Part shown: piece after piece, positions 7,563-15,244 of the stretch | How positions within the stretch are numbered: position 1 is the first letter of the stretch | Layout: each line of letters opens with the position of its first letter | Notes under the pieces: generated by a model | What the model was told of the DNA's origin: nothing | Databases searched by the model: none | Seen by the model: the letters and a program-made list of their open reading frames with translations, nothing else | DNA from: Brevundimonas vancanneytii | GTDB lineage: Bacteria > Pseudomonadota > Alphaproteobacteria > Caulobacterales > Caulobacteraceae | NCBI GenBank assembly: GCA_945861515.1 | Contig: CAMAVA010000012.1 | Coordinates: forward strand, 1-37,459 | Direction: 5' to 3' | Length of the DNA: 37,459 nucleotides | Translations under genes and position numbers: made by a program

Positions 7563-8954
7563 ATGGGTATGAAGCCTGGAAAGGCCGAGGTTCGGGTCGA
7601 GAACGCCCTCCGATTTGAGCGTGAAGGTCTGATGCAAAGGGCGGAGCGGGAGTATCGCTCGGCCCTGGAGGCGGCCCCAAGGCACTTGATTGCCCTCAAC
7701 AATCTGGGAACTCTCTATGCGTCGCGGCGACGATTTACAGAAGCCGCGCAGATGTTCCGGCGAGCCCTTGCCGCCCACCCCGAAGATCTGCCCTCGAACA
7801 TCAACCTTGCGGGCGTCTTGCGCGAGCTTGGACAGGAAGCCCAGGCTGTTCAAGCGCTCGAACGGGCCCTGGCCCTCGACCCCGGTTCGAGAATGGCCCG
7901 GATAAACCTGGCGAACCTGCTACGCTCCATGGGCAGGCTGACCGAGGCCAGGCCGCATTACCAGACCTTGCTGAAGGCCAACAGCGAGGATGGCCTGGCC
8001 CGATGGAATCTGGCCGCGCTTGAGGGATTGTCCGGTGATCTTCGGGCGGCTTTTTCGGGATTCGCAGCGCACCATGAGCGAGAACCGGTTGCGCCGCCGC
8101 CGCCTCTGCCTCGATGGCGCGGAGAACCTCTGGTGGGCCGCAGCATTCTCCTGATCAGCCACCAAGGCTTTGGTGATACGATCATGTTCGCCCGCTTTGC
8201 CGATCGGCTGACAAGACTCGGCGCCCGGGTCGTCATCTGGGCGGAGCCGCCGCTTCAGCCTCTCTTGCGTCGCCTGACCGGCGTCGATCTGTTCGAGCCG
8301 GTCAAGACGCCCCTGTCCCAGATCGACTTCTGGTATCCCCTTGAAGACCTGCCCGCCGCCCTCGAGGTCGGGTCAACCGACTTGCTCTGGCCCGGCGCCT
8401 ACCTGTCCGCATCCTCCGAAAAACAGGCGGACTGGTCGACCCGATTGGTCAGGCAGCCCGGCAAGCTCCGTGTCGGACTGGTTTGGGCCGGAAACCCCAC
8501 CCATCCGGATGACCACAACCGCTCCATTCCGCTTGCGGCTCTGGTCACCGCACTGTCGACCGTCTCCGGCATCCACCTTCTCAGCCTTCAAAAGGGGCCG
8601 CGAAGCGAGGAGGCCGGGACCGCTGGAATCGAGCGAATTGACCAGGCCCTCAAAGACTTTGACGACACCGCGGGGGCGATCGCCAACCTCGATCTCGTGA
8701 TCACTGTGGATACAAGTGTGCTGCACCTGACCGGCGCCATGGGCCGGGAGGCCTGGGGGCTTATTCCTTACGCACCAGATTGGCGCTGGATGCTGGGACG
8801 CGATGACTCCCCCTGGTATCCCACCGTCCGGCTCTTTCGACAGACGCAGCCCAGGTCCTGGGTCGAGGCGCTTGAAGCGGTTGCTTCGGCTCTGAAGAAG
8901 AAGGTGACCCGGGAAGCGGCCCTGGGCCCGGACCAGCTGGCTTCAGGGGGATAG
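7563..8954 (+). CDS. TPR protein with glycosyltransferase-like C-terminal domain
   Basis: The N-terminal half carries about four tetratricopeptide repeats (for example ALNNLGTLYASRRRFTEAAQMFRRALAAHPE and ARINLANLLRSMGRLTEARPHYQTLL). The C-terminal half has a Rossmann-like domain: ILLISHQGFGDTIMFARFADRL, LRVGLVWAGNPTHPDDHNRSIPL and LDLVITVDTSVLHLTGAMG. This resembles the GT9/GT41-like domain of TPR glycosyltransferases in alphaproteobacteria. It may modify a protein or polysaccharide, but the substrate is unknown. I prefer the ATG at 7563 (or the in-frame ATG at 7569), after GACGGGG, giving 463 residues. The track start at 7374 would overlap the divergent APH gene and adds non-conserved sequence. 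GC3 looks lower than in the neighbours, hinting at a more variable locus. Confidence 0.85.
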   Translation: MGMKPGKAEVRVENALRFEREGLMQRAEREYRSALEAAPRHLIALNNLGTLYASRRRFTEAAQMFRRALAAHPEDLPSNINLAGVLRELGQEAQAVQALERALALDPGSRMARINLANLLRSMGRLTEARPHYQTLLKANSEDGLARWNLAALEGLSGDLRAAFSGFAAHHEREPVAPPPPLPRWRGEPLVGRSILLISHQGFGDTIMFARFADRLTRLGARVVIWAEPPLQPLLRRLTGVDLFEPVKTPLSQIDFWYPLEDLPAALEVGSTDLLWPGAYLSASSEKQADWSTRLVRQPGKLRVGLVWAGNPTHPDDHNRSIPLAALVTALSTVSGIHLLSLQKGPRSEEAGTAGIERIDQALKDFDDTAGAIANLDLVITVDTSVLHLTGAMGREAWGLIPYAPDWRWMLGRDDSPWYPTVRLFRQTQPRSWVEALEAVASALKKKVTREAALGPDQLASGG

Positions 8955-9000
8955 GGGTTACCTCGGCGGACGTTCCACACGCCAATTCACCCCGCCAAGA

Positions 9001-9029
9001 TTGACTCCGCCGCCCTGCCCCCCTATAGC
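9001..9029 (+). promoter_or_regulatory. Putative sigma-70 promoter for rpmJ
   Basis: TTGACT (9001-9006) and TATAGC (9024-9029) are separated by exactly 17 bases. The site is 78 bases upstream of the rpmJ ATG, with no intervening gene. This is one of the best promoter matches in the window and fits strong housekeeping expression of a ribosomal protein. Confidence 0.6.
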
Positions 9030-9106
9030 CGCCCGCTCTGGTTCAACCGGGCCTGCGGCCGGCGTCTTTTCGCCGGGTTACGCACACCCGCTACAAGTAG
9101 ACGGTC

Positions 9107-9232
9107 ATGAAGGTCAGAAGCTCCCTCAAGTCGCTGAAGTCGCGCCACCGCGACTGCAAGCTGGTCCGCCGCAAGGGCGTGCTCTACGTGATCAACAAGA
9201 CCGATCCGCGCTTCAAGGCCAAGCAGGGCTGA
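9107..9232 (+). CDS. rpmJ: 50S ribosomal protein bL36 (L36)
   Basis: This 41-residue protein is too short for the ORF track. The sequence ([20 protein letters not shown], then [21 protein letters not shown]) is unmistakably bL36, a small subunit-bridging protein of the large ribosomal subunit. It retains only one cysteine and one nearby histidine instead of the full CCCH zinc ribbon, so it is of the zinc-independent (YkgO-like, C-minus) type common in alphaproteobacteria. The stop TGA shares its A with the ATG of the HAD gene (TGATG), so the two are likely translationally coupled. Confidence 0.96.
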   Translation: MKVRSSLKSLKSRHRDCKLVRRKGVLYVINKTDPRFKAKQG

Positions 9233-9840
9233 TGACGGCCCCCGCCTGCGTCCTCTGGGATGTCGGCAACGTCATTGTCCGTTGGGACCCCCACCGGCTC
9301 TATGCAAAGATCTTTCCGGAACCGGATGCCCGCATCCGGTTCCTTTCGTCTGTCTGCACCATGGACTGGCATGGCGAGACGGACCGGGGTCTCAGCCCCG
9401 CCGAGAACACCGCCCGTCTGGTGGCCCTCCACCCGCAGTATGAGACCGAAATCCGCGCCTGGTGGGATCGCTGGGACGAGATGTTCGATGGCGCCATCCC
9501 CCAGACGGAAAGCGCCATGCAGGCCCTGGCCGCCCGGGGCGTGCCGCAGTTTGGCCTGACCAACATGTCGATAGAGGCCTGGCCCGCCGTCCAGGCCATG
9601 AGCCCGGTCTTTGGCCTGTTCCAGGATGTTGTGGTCTCCGCCCAGGAGCGGCTGATAAAACCTGACCCGGCCATCTATCGCCTGGCGGCGGCCCGCGCCG
9701 GCCACGCCCCCGGCCAGATCCTGTTTGTCGATGACAATGCCGCCAATATCGCCGCGGCCCGCGATCTGGGCTTCCATGTGCTGCATTTCACCGATCCGGA
9801 CGCCCTGGCCGGGGTGCTGACGGGCCATGGCCTCATCTAG
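9232..9840 (+). CDS. HAD-superfamily hydrolase (subfamily IA-like phosphatase)
   Basis: HAD enzymes remove phosphate through an aspartyl-phosphate intermediate. Motif I is VLWDVGNVIVRWD, motif II the threonine in FGLTNMS, motif III the lysine in RLIKPDPAIY, and motif IV LFVDDNAANIAAARDLGF. The cap insertion lies between motifs I and II, as in subfamily IA variant 3 (haloacid dehalogenase/epoxide hydrolase N-like). The substrate cannot be told. I start it at the ATG overlapping the rpmJ stop, giving 202 residues; the longer track ORF runs backwards through rpmJ in another frame. The first aspartate pair is DxG rather than the usual DxD. The second Asp, which acts as acid/base in phosphatases, is therefore missing, which raises the chance of altered chemistry or loss of phosphatase activity. 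Confidence 0.88.
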   Translation: MTAPACVLWDVGNVIVRWDPHRLYAKIFPEPDARIRFLSSVCTMDWHGETDRGLSPAENTARLVALHPQYETEIRAWWDRWDEMFDGAIPQTESAMQALAARGVPQFGLTNMSIEAWPAVQAMSPVFGLFQDVVVSAQERLIKPDPAIYRLAAARAGHAPGQILFVDDNAANIAAARDLGFHVLHFTDPDALAGVLTGHGLI

Positions 9841-9864
9841 GCCTGGCTGAACAGGACAGGGCTG

Positions 9865-9893
9865 TTGTGGCGGCGCGTCGCCGGGGCTAGATC
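9865..9893 (+). promoter_or_regulatory. Possible promoter for gapR
   Basis: TTGTGG and TAGATC are spaced 17 bases apart, 42 bases before the gapR ATG. The match is moderate; no other better pair was seen in this 95-base spacer. Confidence 0.35.
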
Positions 9894-9935
9894 AACGCCC
9901 TTTCCTCCTTCCCCTTCCCGTGAGACCTTTTGACC

Positions 9936-10199
9936 ATGGCTGACGACGCCTCCAGCGACGTTCTGAACGCAACTGCCCAGACGCAGCTCAAGACCATCAT
10001 CGAGCGCATCGAGCGGCTCGAGGAGGACAAGGCGGGCGTCATGGCGGACCTCAAGGAGGTCTATGCCGAGGCCAAGGGCAACGGATTTGACGTCAAGATT
10101 CTCCGCAAGGTCGTCCGGCTGCGCAAGCAGGACAAGGCCAAGCGCGACGAGGAAGAGGCGCTGGTCGACCTTTACCTGTCGGCCATCGGCGGTCTGTGA
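9936..10199 (+). CDS. gapR: GapR/DUF2312 nucleoid-associated DNA-topology protein
   Basis: GapR is a small alphaproteobacterial protein that binds overtwisted DNA ahead of replication and transcription complexes and supports topoisomerase action in Caulobacter. The 87-residue product matches the DUF2312 family across its length: LKTIIERIERLEEDKAGVMADLKEVYAEAKGNGFDVKILRKVVRLRKQD. A long N-terminal coiled coil for dimerisation is followed by the conserved AKGNGFD-K-LRK-V-R-RK-D block. I start at ATG 9936 rather than the track's TTG six bases upstream, as this gives the usual MADD N-terminus. The stop overlaps the GTG of the next gene by 4 bases. Confidence 0.95.
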   Translation: MADDASSDVLNATAQTQLKTIIERIERLEEDKAGVMADLKEVYAEAKGNGFDVKILRKVVRLRKQDKAKRDEEEALVDLYLSAIGGL

Positions 10200-10513
10200 A
10201 GGCAAAACCGCCAAAAGACCCCCGGGAACAGGCCCGCAAGGCGGCCCAGCGCTCGGCCCTCAACGCCCTGCGCAAGGCCCGCCGCACGGCCGACAAGGCC
10301 GGCATCGCCCTCTCGGACTGGGAGGGCGAGTTCCTGGGGTCGGTGGAAGACCGGGTAAAGACCTATGGCCGGGCCTTCGGCGACCCGGAACTGGGCGGCC
10401 CCGGCCAGGCCCTGTCGGCCATGCAGACCCGAAAGCTGAAGGAAATCGCCGCCAAGGCCCGGGGCGAAGAAAAAGGTCCGCCCGGGCGAAGGCCCTTTGG
10501 CCGCAAGACATGA
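10196..10513 (+). CDS. Small basic Lys/Arg-rich protein downstream of gapR
   Basis: I do not recognise a named family. The 105-residue protein starts with GTG overlapping the gapR stop (GTGA), which implies translational coupling. It is strongly basic at both ends (PREQARKAAQRSALNALRKARRTADKAG and RKLKEIAAKARGEEKG) with a small central acidic/aromatic patch (DWEGEFLGSVEDRVKTYGRAFGDPE). No signal peptide or membrane segment is present. Such composition suits a nucleic-acid- or ribosome-associated protein, but that is inference. Its tie to gapR is the main clue to its role. Confidence 0.75.
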   Translation: MKAKPPKDPREQARKAAQRSALNALRKARRTADKAGIALSDWEGEFLGSVEDRVKTYGRAFGDPELGGPGQALSAMQTRKLKEIAAKARGEEKGPPGRRPFGRKT

Positions 10514-10551
10514 AAAAGCTCGGCCGGAGCCGAAGGCCAGGAAAGGTGGAG

Positions 10552-10576
10552 CAGTCAGCGGCGTAGCGGCTGACTG
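10552..10576. terminator. Hairpin after the gapR-linked gene
   Basis: CAGTCAGC and GCTGACTG form a perfect 8-bp stem with a 9-base loop, about 40 bases after the stop. No T-tract follows, so it could be a weak or Rho-assisted terminator. Confidence 0.35.
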
Positions 10577-10681
10577 TGGGGGTCCGCTCCGCAAAGCATG
10601 ACCCGCCGCCCATGATCGCGGCCTAGACGCCACGGCCCTGTCGGCGTAACCGGAACCTCAAGGGCCCGGGACAATCCGGGG

Positions 10682-10698
10682 CGGGTCTTTCAGACCCG
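10682..10698. other. Small hairpin upstream of the GMC oxidoreductase
   Basis: CGGGTCT and AGACCCG form a 7-bp stem with a 3-base loop, 33 bases before the GMC oxidoreductase ATG. It would lie in the mRNA leader or end the upstream transcript. No further support. Confidence 0.3.
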
Positions 10699-10731
10699 GC
10701 GGCGTCATCAGGACCTGAGGGGAACGAAACC

Positions 10732-12411
10732 ATGAGCGACAGCATCGAGGTCGACTACATCATCGTCGGGGCCGGCAGCGCCGGCTGCGTTCTCGCCAAC
10801 CGCCTGACCGCCGATGGCAAGACCCGGGTCCTGCTTCTGGAGGCCGGCGGCGACGACCGGCCGACCAAGAACCCCTCGCAGTTCCTTTCCAACATGATGA
10901 TCCACATCCCGGTCGGCTACAGCCAGACCCTCAAGGATCCCAAGGTCAACTGGCTCTACGAGACCGAGCCGGACCCCACCACCGGCGGCCGCAGCCATGT
11001 CTGGCCGCGCGGCAAGGTCCTGGGCGGCTCCTCCTCGATCAATGGCCTGCTCTATATCCGCGGCCAGGACGCCGACTATGACAACTGGCGGCAGCTGGGT
11101 TGCGAAGGCTGGAGCTGGGACGATGTCCTGCCCTATTTCCTGCGCAGCCAGAACCAGGAACGGGACGCAGGCGCGGGCCCCGTCCTGCATGGCAAGGGCG
11201 GACCGCTGAACGTCTCCGACGTCACCACTACCCATCCGGTGTCGGACGCGGTGGTTGACGCCTGCGAACAGGCGGGAATTCCGCGCCGCGCCGACCTGAA
11301 CGGCGGCGACCAGGAAGGGGTCAGCTACTATCAGCTGACCGTCAAGAACGGCCAGCGCTGCTCGGCGGCGGTCGCCTATCTGCATCCGGTCATGGACCGG
11401 GCCAACCTGCGTGTCGAGACCAACGCCCTGGCCTCCAAAGTGCTGTTCGAAGGCAAGCGCGCCGTGGGCGTGGCCTTCGTCCAGAACGGCGTCAAGCGCA
11501 CGGCAAAAGCGGCCAGGGAAGTCATCCTGTCCGGCGGCGCCGTCAATTCACCCCAGCTCCTGCAGCTTTCAGGCGTCGGCCCGGGCGAGCTTCTGCGCAA
11601 GCACGGCGTCGAGGTGGTCGCAGACCTCCCAGGGGTCGGCGAGAACCTGCAGGACCACTATGTCATGAGCCAGCAGTACCGGCTCAAGGCGGGCGTTATC
11701 TCGGTCAATGAACTGACCCGCGGACCGCGCTTCATCGGCGAGGCCATGAAGTTCCTGTTCCAGCGCAAGGGTCTCCTGACCCTGTCGGCGGCCCATATCG
11801 CGGTCTTCTGCAAGTCGCGGCCGGACCTCGCCCACCCCGACATCCAGTACCACATCCTGCCGGCCACCATGAATGTCGAGAAGCTGACCAACGAGCAGAA
11901 GATGGAGCTGGAGGGTCAGCCCGGCCTGACCATCGCCCCCTGCCAGCTGCGGCCCGAAAGCCGCGGCCACATCCGCATCAAGTCGGCTGACCCGTCGGTC
12001 TACCCGGCCATCGTCGCCAACTACCTCTCAGACAGCCTGGACCAGGAAGTGGCCGTGGCCTCCCTGAAGATCGGCCGCCAGATTGCCGCCCAGCCGGCCC
12101 TTGCCCCTTTCATCGACCACGAGATGAGCCCGGGTCCGGACTTCCAGACCGACGAGATGCTGCTGGAATATGCCCGGGCCGCCGGTTCGACCATCTATCA
12201 CCCGGTCGGCACCTGCCAGATGGGAACCGGCCCCCGGGCCGTGGTCGACGCCCAGCTGCGGGTCCATGGCGTTGAGGGCCTGAGGGTCGTGGACGCCTCC
12301 ATCATGCCCCGGCTGGTCAGCGGCAACACCAACGCCCCGACCATCATGATCGCCGAAAAGGCCAGCGACATGATCCTCGGCAAGGCAGTCCCGTCCTCCA
12401 TGGCGGCGTGA
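10732..12411 (+). CDS. GMC-family FAD-dependent oxidoreductase (choline dehydrogenase-like)
   Basis: GMC enzymes oxidise alcohols using FAD; this one resembles choline/alcohol dehydrogenases. The FAD-binding Rossmann motif opens the protein ([18 protein letters not shown]), followed by the GMC signature 1 region ([27 protein letters not shown]) and signature 2 ([16 protein letters not shown]). The C-terminal active-site pair is His in [10 protein letters not shown] and Asn in [16 protein letters not shown]. The length of 559 residues is typical. There is no signal peptide, so it is cytoplasmic. A clear AGGGG ribosome binding site precedes the ATG. Substrate is not predictable; the lack of betaine aldehyde dehydrogenase or BetI next door argues against a choline-specific role. 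Confidence 0.93.
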   Translation: MSDSIEVDYIIVGAGSAGCVLANRLTADGKTRVLLLEAGGDDRPTKNPSQFLSNMMIHIPVGYSQTLKDPKVNWLYETEPDPTTGGRSHVWPRGKVLGGSSSINGLLYIRGQDADYDNWRQLGCEGWSWDDVLPYFLRSQNQERDAGAGPVLHGKGGPLNVSDVTTTHPVSDAVVDACEQAGIPRRADLNGGDQEGVSYYQLTVKNGQRCSAAVAYLHPVMDRANLRVETNALASKVLFEGKRAVGVAFVQNGVKRTAKAAREVILSGGAVNSPQLLQLSGVGPGELLRKHGVEVVADLPGVGENLQDHYVMSQQYRLKAGVISVNELTRGPRFIGEAMKFLFQRKGLLTLSAAHIAVFCKSRPDLAHPDIQYHILPATMNVEKLTNEQKMELEGQPGLTIAPCQLRPESRGHIRIKSADPSVYPAIVANYLSDSLDQEVAVASLKIGRQIAAQPALAPFIDHEMSPGPDFQTDEMLLEYARAAGSTIYHPVGTCQMGTGPRAVVDAQLRVHGVEGLRVVDASIMPRLVSGNTNAPTIMIAEKASDMILGKAVPSSMAA

Positions 12412-12449
12412 TCGGACCGGTTGATGGTCCGGAGACGGGCAGGGCGGCG

Positions 12450-12474
12450 GCCTGGGGAGGCCCCGTCCCCAGGC
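12450..12474. terminator. Strong hairpin after the GMC oxidoreductase gene
   Basis: GCCTGGGGA and TCCCCAGGC form a perfect 9-bp stem around a 7-base loop, 39 bases downstream of the stop. No T-run follows. It lies in the gap where plus-strand transcription from the GMC gene meets minus-strand transcription from the ccm region. Confidence 0.5.
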
Positions 12475-12612
12475 TGCTGGGCCGGATGAACGAGGCGGGA
12501 AGGCTCGGCAGTGGGCGACCCTGCCATCCTGCTCGGAATTGACGTCAGTCTGGACAAACGTCGAAGACCATGTGTCCGAGACCGCAGGGCCCGCCCGGCG
12601 ACGAGCCTGAAC

Positions 12613-12966
12613 TCAGACCTTGATGTCCACCAAGGAACCCGGACGCAGGATCCGGCGCGGCGCCTCGGCGGGACTGTCCGGAGCCGGGGCCGGAGCGGGG
12701 GTGAAGGCGGCCAGGTTCCGCAGGGCTGCTTGAAGAGACGCCGTCTGGACGGCCGGACTGCGTTCCGCCGGTGGCCCGGGAGCGGTCCGAACGCTCGGGG
12801 CCTCTTGACGCACAGCAGCGGCCTGGCCCGGCGCGGCCTGAGCGGGACCGACGCCGCCTGTCGCCCTGCCGAGCGCCTGATCGAAAAACGCCCTCTGCGC
12901 CGCGCTGCGCGGCGCTGCGGGCGTCAGGGGCGCAATCGGCCGGGCCGTGGGACGGATATCGGACAG
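12613..12966 (-). CDS. Small Ala/Pro-rich protein after ccmG; no ATG start (CTG or frameshift)
   Basis: The track gives only the C-terminal 66 residues from a GTG at 12813, but the same frame stays open upstream and reads like real protein: LSDIRPTARPIAPLTPAAPR, then SAAQRAFFDQALGRATGGVG. About 40 of the 51 extra codons end in G or C, as expected for coding DNA here. An in-frame TGA stands 3 codons before the CTG at 12966, which has GGTGAG 5 bases upstream. Alternatively, a GTG at 12976 (GTG AGC) would reach this frame if one T were removed, giving MSVLSDIRPT, so a single-base insertion is possible. The end (ILRPGSLVDIKV) looks like a conserved tail. The middle is disordered. Function is unknown; it follows ccmG on the same strand after about 60 bases. 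Confidence 0.6.
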   Translation of the reverse strand: MSDIRPTARPIAPLTPAAPRSAAQRAFFDQALGRATGGVGPAQAAPGQAAAVRQEAPSVRTAPGPPAERSPAVQTASLQAALRNLAAFTPAPAPAPDSPAEAPRRILRPGSLVDIKV

Positions 12967-13026
12967 GACAGCTCACCGGGGTCTGAAGAGGTCGGTGCAG
13001 AGTCCGGTTTTATGGTTAATCCTGTC

Positions 13027-13542
13027 TTAACGGGCCTGGCCGAGCAGGTCCCGCGCGCTGTCCGGCGTCAGTTCTCCGGTGTGCTTGGCCAGGATCACGC
13101 CGTTCGCGCCGACCAGATAGGTTTCGGGAACGCCGGTGACGCCAAACTCCAGGCCCGCCCGGCCATCCCGGTCCAGCAGCCTGCGGGAAAACGGGTCCCC
13201 CAGCCGGCCCAGAAAGGCCTCGGTATTGTCCGGAGCGTCCTTGTAGGCGATGCCGACGACAGCCACACCCCGGGTCTTGAGGTCCATCAGCACCGGGTGC
13301 TCGACCTCGCAGGGCGCGCACCAGCTGGCGAAAAAATTGACCAGATAGGGGGCGGCGACCCCGGATGGATGGACCGGTTCCGGCCGTCCGGTTTCTAGCA
13401 CCGGCAGGCTGAGGGCCGGGACCGGTTTGCCGACCAGGGCCCTGGGCTGGACGTTGGGATCGCGCTTCAGGGCATAGCCGGCGAACAGCACGGCCAGCAG
13501 GACCAGCACCGCCAGGGGCAGCAGGGCGACCAGCCGCTTCAC
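13027..13542 (-). CDS. ccmG: Thiol:disulfide interchange protein CcmG/DsbE
   Basis: CcmG is a membrane-anchored periplasmic thioredoxin that reduces the CXXCH cysteines of apocytochrome c before heme attachment. An N-terminal anchor (LLPLAVLVLLAVLFAGYAL) is followed by the thioredoxin fold with the redox site NFFASWCAPCEVEHP (Cys75, Cys78), the CcmG-type acidic region GIAYKDAPDN, and the cis-proline loop GVTGVPETYLVG. At 171 residues it has the usual length. It starts with GTG overlapping the ccmD stop by 4 bases (GTGA), placing it as the last recognised ccm gene of this operon. Confidence 0.95.
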   Translation of the reverse strand: MKRLVALLPLAVLVLLAVLFAGYALKRDPNVQPRALVGKPVPALSLPVLETGRPEPVHPSGVAAPYLVNFFASWCAPCEVEHPVLMDLKTRGVAVVGIAYKDAPDNTEAFLGRLGDPFSRRLLDRDGRAGLEFGVTGVPETYLVGANGVILAKHTGELTPDSARDLLGQAR

Positions 13543-13697
13543 CCCGCGTCGTCCTCTTTGCCCAGCCGATCGAGTTCGGCCCGGGCCTGTGAGGCCTTGG
13601 CCAGACTGTCGACGACCAGCCAGATCAGCACCCCGGCGCTGATGGCGAAGGCGGGCCAGACAAAGGCGGCATAGGTTCCGGCGTCGAGATCGAGCAT
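13539..13697 (-). CDS. ccmD: Heme exporter protein CcmD
   Basis: CcmD is a tiny single-span inner-membrane protein that helps release holo-CcmE from CcmABC. The 52-residue product has one transmembrane helix (YAAFVWPAFAISAGVLIWLVVDSL) and a charged cytoplasmic tail, exactly as in the family. The ORF track hides it inside a 121-residue frame starting at 13904; the ATG at 13697 is the sensible start, 5 bases after the ccmC stop. It overlaps ccmG by 4 bases. Confidence 0.9.
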   Translation of the reverse strand: MLDLDAGTYAAFVWPAFAISAGVLIWLVVDSLAKASQARAELDRLGKEDDAG

Positions 13698-13702
13698 GGG
13701 CC

Positions 13703-14434
13703 TCACCCTTCCGCCGCGCGCAGGGTCAGGACCCGGATCCGTCGCCGGCGCACCTCGGTGCGGATCCGCACCAGCCAGAGCGCCCCGAACAGACCCATAT
13801 AGGCCAGGCTCATCAGCATCAGTGGCGTCAGATAGACGTCCGGCAGACGGTCGCCGGCCTCGGCCCGGAAGGTCGAGGAGCCCTGATGCAGGCTGTTCCA
13901 CCAATAGACCGAGAAATGGATGACCGGCAGGTTGACCAGGCCGACCAGCGCCAGGATGGCTGCGGCCCTGGCCGCCCTGGCCTCGTCATCGATGGAGGCG
14001 CGCAGGGCGATATAGGCCAGCCACAGCAGCAGCAGGATCAGGACCGAGGTCATCCGGCCGTCCCATTCCCACCAGGTGCCCCAGGTCGGGCGTCCCCAGA
14101 AGGAACCGGTGATCAGGGCCAGGGCGGTGAAGGCGGCGCCCAGGGGCGCACAGGCCCGGGCCGCGGCGTCGGCCAGGGCATGGCGAAACACCAGGCTGAG
14201 CAGGCTGGCCACGCCCAGGCAGAGATAGGAGAACATGGCGACCCAGGCGGCCGGCACATGAATGAACAGGATGCGGATCGAGTCCCCCTGCTGGTAGTCT
14301 TCAGGGGCCGTAAATCCGAGCCAGAGACCGACCAAGAGGGCGCCGGTCGTCGCGACCCCCAGCACGGGGGCGGCGATCCGGGAAAAGGCCATGAAGGCCC
14401 GGGGATTGGTCAGGAAAGAGACCATGAGCGCCAT
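13703..14434 (-). CDS. ccmC: Heme exporter/heme-handling protein CcmC
   Basis: CcmC presents heme to the chaperone CcmE on the periplasmic side. The 243-residue protein has six hydrophobic segments and the hallmark tryptophan-rich heme-handling motif GTWWEWDGRMTS, between two conserved histidines (FIHVPAAW and PVIHFSVYWWNSLHQG). I keep the first ATG; a second in-frame ATG three codons later is possible and neither has a decisive ribosome binding site. It is followed closely by ccmD, but is separated from ccmB by the LTXXQ gene, which breaks the usual ccmABC order. Confidence 0.95.
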   Translation of the reverse strand: MALMVSFLTNPRAFMAFSRIAAPVLGVATTGALLVGLWLGFTAPEDYQQGDSIRILFIHVPAAWVAMFSYLCLGVASLLSLVFRHALADAAARACAPLGAAFTALALITGSFWGRPTWGTWWEWDGRMTSVLILLLLWLAYIALRASIDDEARAARAAAILALVGLVNLPVIHFSVYWWNSLHQGSSTFRAEAGDRLPDVYLTPLMLMSLAYMGLFGALWLVRIRTEVRRRRIRVLTLRAAEG

Positions 14435-14498
14435 CTAGAGGGACCGGCGACCGCGGGCAAGGCGGTGTTTCGTCCGGCCCCTCTCTGGCCTGGCCTCG

Positions 14499-15188
14499 TC
14501 AGGGCAGCAGATCGTCGTCCATATCGTCCAGACCGGACAGCATGATCTCGATTTCCTCGTCGCCGTCCATCATGGCCATGCCGCCATGGCCGGCATGGGG
14601 ATCAGCCGCTCCGGAGGGCGGCGGTCCGCCCGGTCCGCCCATGGGGCCCCCCATGGGACCCCTGTGGATCATCCGCATCCGGCGCATGCCGGGTCCGGGG
14701 CCGGGATGCAGGGCGTCAAAGGCCTTCTTCTGGGTCGGGCTCAGCACGGCGTAGAAGGCCTTCACGGCCTCGGCGCGTTTCTTGAACATCATCTGGTGGT
14801 GCGCCATCATCTCGATCCGCCGATCGAGGCGTTCGGGGGTGGTCAGCGGCCTGGGCATGGCTTCGGAGTCTTGTCCGGGTTCACCCTTTGCGCCGTGCGC
14901 CATGGGGCCGTGATGTCCAGCGTCCATCAGGGCCTTGAGCGCCGGCTCCTGGTCGGGGCGAAGCTGCAGAATGGTCCGCAGGCGCGCCGCCCTGGCGGCG
15001 GGATCGCCCATCCGGCCCATCATCCCGTGACCCATGGGGCCACCTTCGCCGGGGCCCATCCGCATGACGATGCGGCGTTCGACCTTCTGCTCCGGCTTGA
15101 CGGGCTCGGCGGCCAGGGCGCTGCCGGTGGCGGTGAGGGCAAAGGCGGCGCAGGCCATCAGGCCCGCGTGACGTTGAAACAGCGTCAT
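14499..15188 (-). CDS. Met/His-rich LTXXQ (Spy/CpxP-like) periplasmic protein within the ccm cluster
   Basis: A signal peptide (FALTATGSALAAEP) leads into a 229-residue periplasmic protein with two LTXXQ-type helices (LRPDQEPALKALM and LSPTQKKAFDAL), the signature of the Spy/CpxP chaperone-sensor family. It is exceptionally rich in Met, His and Gly (MRMGPGEGGPMGHGMMGRMG, MAHHQMMFKKR, MRRMRMIHRGPMGGPMGG) and ends in an acidic stretch (DGDEEIEIMLSGLDDMDDD). That composition suggests binding of copper or other soft metals, which is inference. The start is the ATG at 15188 with GGGAG upstream; the 498-residue track ORF extends through ccmB in another frame. The 98-base leader has its own promoter-like elements, so it may be expressed apart from ccmAB. 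Confidence 0.85.
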   Translation of the reverse strand: MTLFQRHAGLMACAAFALTATGSALAAEPVKPEQKVERRIVMRMGPGEGGPMGHGMMGRMGDPAARAARLRTILQLRPDQEPALKALMDAGHHGPMAHGAKGEPGQDSEAMPRPLTTPERLDRRIEMMAHHQMMFKKRAEAVKAFYAVLSPTQKKAFDALHPGPGPGMRRMRMIHRGPMGGPMGGPGGPPPSGAADPHAGHGGMAMMDGDEEIEIMLSGLDDMDDDLLP

Positions 15189-15244
15189 GATGTGGTGTCT
15201 CCCTATTGGTGACCGCACCATGAGCCCCCTCTGTGGCCGGTCAA

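Noticed and set aside
12545-12976. 143-residue minus-strand ORF beginning GTG after ccmG
   Set aside because: Its Arg/Ser/Gly/Pro-only sequence is an off-frame shadow of the 12613-12966 gene. Only its GTG codon is of interest as a possible original start.
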